Source: Pegoplata infirma
Lineage: Eukaryota > Arthropoda > Insecta > Diptera > Anthomyiidae
DNA: 64,000 nt
NCBI GenBank assembly: GCA_963921195.1
Contig: OY992540.1
Span: forward strand, 37,192,971-37,256,970
Reading direction: 5' to 3'
Shown here: piece after piece, positions 62,145-64,000 of the stretch
Layout: each line of letters starts with the position of its first letter
Position numbering within the stretch: the stretch's first letter is position 1
Notes under the pieces: model-generated
What the model saw: only the letters and a program-made list of their open reading frames with translations
The model's database searches: none
What the model was told of the DNA's origin: nothing
Made by a program: the position numbers and the translations under genes

Positions 62145-62254
62145 TATTCTTCTTCCTCTCCTTCATCAATTCTGATCTAAGTACTTATTTTTGCAAACGT
62201 TGCCAGACATGGTCTATATTTTAGACACAAATGTTAGGTGTTGCCAATTTTCCA
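62145..62254. other. Non-arm interior of TA-flanked element
   Basis: Upstream of the minus-strand ATG. Contains GTTGCCAGACATGG and GGTGTTGCCAATTTTCC; no defined promoter. Confidence 0.35.
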
Positions 62255-62531
62255 AAGATACTGAACTATTAACTAAATAAATTTGACATTAAAAGTTTTT
62301 CTGAAGATTATTATAACTGGATAATATGAAACTAGTAAGAAACAAACCAGGATGTCTTAAAATTTTTAGAAAAATTAAATTTTTCTTTCACACTTTTCTC
62401 AATTCAAAAACCATATATAACTGCTTCATTATATTTATGAACATTTTATTTATAATATTTATGAAAACTTCATTAAAAAGTTTCATTGGACGAACTTTTA
62501 TGACAAATTGTTTTACAGTTCTTTGAGTGTA

Positions 62532-63269
62532 CTAGTTTTATAAACCCATTGTTTTTGAAAAGTATTTTAGTGTAAACCGCCCTTAAGAAATTCCATATTA
62601 CCAAGTCGAATATTTTGATTATGTATGTCATGTTTTTTTCACATAATCCTCCTGTTGATCACAACATGCCAAAATCCTTATTAAATATTTTTCTTGGTTT
62701 TTTATTTTATCATTTTAACAAAATTATTATTATTATTAGTATTAGAGCAACAAAGTCATCAATATCATTTTACATCAACATCATCACCACCATCAATACC
62801 ATCATCACTACCAATCATCATTATGTTAAACACCCTTCTCTAAGCGCTATATATTCATTTACAGTTAATCATATCGCCGCTACCAATCAAGCGTGATAAT
62901 CTCCTTTACTAAAATTCTTCGTTTCCTTTTTTAACGGAAATCAAGTTTCCGTTTGATTTTAGTTTTGGTTTGATTTGGTTTAAGGCAATTATTACATTTT
63001 TGGAATATCAATTGGAGAATGCTAAACAAGACGGTTGAGTTCTGCGTTTTTGATGGTGGATATCATTGTTTTTAACAGAGTTGTAAAGAATGAATTTTAT
63101 TTAAACACACTCTAAAAAAACTATGTAAAACGACTTTAAATTAGCAAACTTTTAGTAGATTTTTTGTGCTGTTATCAATATTTTAACTAAATTCTGTGTT
63201 ATTCAGTTTTGGAAAACAACTGAAATTGTTCTGTAATTTTACTGATTCTTCTAAATTTTGAAAAATAAA
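62532..63269. other. Gene-free stretch with CAT-type microsatellite
   Basis: 62755-62835 is an imperfect (CAT/CAC)n trinucleotide tract. 63112-63135 (CACTCTAAAAAAACTATGTAAAAC) resembles one CACTCAAAAA terminus. The 93-codon frame at 62615 is low complexity (Ile/Asn/His) and not called. Confidence 0.5.
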
Positions 63270-63335
63270 AATTTGTGAAAATTTAAGTTTTAAATTTGGC
63301 TGTGCCAAATCTTTAAGACCCTCTAAAATGGAATA
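63270..63335 (-). mobile_element. DINE-1-like 3' end scrap, reversed
   Basis: TTTAAATTTGGCTGTGCCAAATCTTTAAGACCCTCTAAAATGG: the hairpin has changed coordinately to TTTGGC...GCCAAA, and a GACCCTC remnant of the GAGGGTAT motif follows. Confidence 0.6.
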
Positions 63336-63819
63336 AAATTAAGAAATTACAAAAATATTTGACAGGGGTGTTTGTAAGGGTGGACACTTACTCCGTTGTG
63401 CCAAATTTTTACAAACTTATTTATTATGATTTTTGCACTTAAGTACTCGTATAAAAACATTAAAAAGAAAATAGAAATAATTTTTCTTATTTTCAAAATA
63501 AATTTAAAATAATTTTTGCAACAAATAAATTTCAATTTCAATTTTTGTTTTTGATAATTTATGCAAAAAATTTTAAAATCGGTCAAAAGGTTTTCGAGAT
63601 ATTACTATTTGAAATTTGCTAAAATTGCAGTTTTTCCTACTTTCAAGAAATTAAAAATAAAAAAATTTCCAAAATTTCTTTCTTAGAATCTTTAAAAATT
63701 CTTAGATTCTGAAACATTTTTCCTGAAGGATAATTTTAATTTAGGTTTGTAACTTGGATAATAATTCCCCTAGTGGTGAATAAAACGTAACGTAATTATT
63801 TTCATCAATATTTTTTATA
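63336..63819. other. Gene-free stretch with repeat scraps
   Basis: 63470-63660 shares CGGTCAAAAGGTTTTCGAGATATTAC ... TTTCAAGAAATT with 57020-57110 of the Harbinger-like element. 63685-63725 is a satellite remnant. 63745-63800 is a worn CACCAGCTGGTG-type unit (CCCCTAGTGGTGAATAAAACG) standing before the next DINE. Confidence 0.5.
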
Positions 63820-63908
63820 CCCTCCAACTACAGTATGGGGGTATACTCACTTTGTCATTCCGTGTGTAAGGCATCAAAATATCGGTCTAGGACCCCATAA
63901 AGTATATA
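63820..63908 (+). mobile_element. DINE-1-like 5' end
   Basis: TTTTATACCCTCCAACTACAG, TATGGGGGTATACTCAC, TTGTCATTCCGTGTGTAAG, ATCGGTCTAGGACCCCATAAAGTATATA, then a TA-flanked element begins. Confidence 0.85.
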
Positions 63909-64000
63909 TGGGGCATTCCATGCCAAATCGGACACTTTGAAAATTTTTTTTTTTAGATTTTCCCAATTTGCTTACAGTTTTTAGTACTCTTCGAAAACTC
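63909..64000. mobile_element. TGGGGCATTCCATG element, cut by window end
   Basis: Near-identical over its 92 bp to 36465-36556 (TGGGGCATTCCATG.CAAATCGGACACTTTG). Inserted after TA in the DINE-1 TATATA tract. The remainder lies outside the window. Confidence 0.8.

Larger units (their letters stand above)
60115..62529. mobile_element. TA-flanked inverted-repeat element with internal coding-like DNA
   Basis: TA on both sides (60113-60114, 62530-62531). Ends CACACAAAGAA and CACTCAAAGAA. Arms of about 290-310 bp; 60262-60420 and 62255-62410 are nearly identical in inverse (ATATATGGTTTTTGAATTGAG ... ATTATCCAGTTATAATAATC). Between the arms lies non-repeat DNA with a minus-strand frame, split by the foldback at 60527-62000. 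Without the foldback the element is about 940 bp. No transposase. Confidence 0.78.

Noticed and set aside
62615..62896. 93-codon frame
   Set aside because: Driven by a CAT-type trinucleotide tract.

Overview
This is a eukaryotic window, almost certainly from a higher (brachyceran, probably calyptrate) fly. It is very AT-rich and has no recognisable complete host gene. The decisive clue is repeated copies of DINE-1/INE-1-like (Helentron) elements. They have a TATACCCTC...GAGGGTATA 5' hairpin, an ATAAAGTATATATATTCATG tract, a GTCTGTCC microsatellite, and a 3' end with a TTCGGC...GCCGAA hairpin followed by CTTACTTGTTTT. Nearly everything else is a transposable element (TE), often nested, or satellite DNA.

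Layout. 1-535: a 35-bp satellite; degenerate relatives return at 37.4-43.7 kb. 2.2-13.6 kb: a DINE-1 copy split by a Transib-like element (CACAGTG terminus, 5-bp target duplication CAGCG). Inside that lie a TA-flanked MITE and a second DINE fragment, which is itself split by a non-LTR retrotransposon. This retrotransposon has an intact ORF1, no reverse transcriptase and a perfect (AACT)n tail of about 6.5 kb. 15.4-17.2 kb: a DINE-2 copy split by a hAT element. 17.7-22.9 kb: a DINE-1 copy split by a 3.1-kb TA-flanked element (with nested hAT MITEs) and by an R1-type LINE fragment, itself split by a Harbinger-like MITE. 25.2-27.3 kb and 60.5-62.0 kb: two foldback elements built of 20-21-bp tandem units. 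33.8-35.4 and 38.2-40.0 kb: hAT elements with clear 8-bp duplications, the second with two further elements inside. 42.5-43.5, 52.9-54.3 and 57.6-58.4 kb: large palindromes. 46.3-48.2 kb: a Helitron-like element inside DINE-1. 58.2-58.9 kb: a hAT element carrying a Tc1/mariner-like transposase fragment. 60.1-62.5 kb: a TA-flanked inverted-repeat element carrying a short coding-like reading frame split by a foldback.

Coding content. Confident: LINE ORF1 (4807-5562). Good but broken: the R1-clade reverse transcriptase C-terminus (21.2-22.4 kb, minus) and the Tc1-like transposase C-terminus (58.3-58.6 kb, minus). Speculative: a first exon with a consensus donor (32383-32401) and a phase-compatible terminal exon (49780-49817), which would place much of the window in an intron; a coding-like minus-strand stretch at 55.2-55.4 kb; and the split frame at 60.4-62.1 kb. 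Most other open frames, including all 'ELQLIF'-type ones, are by-products of 21-bp repeats or inverted repeats.

All boundaries come from reading target duplications and inverted repeats by eye; no database search was possible.
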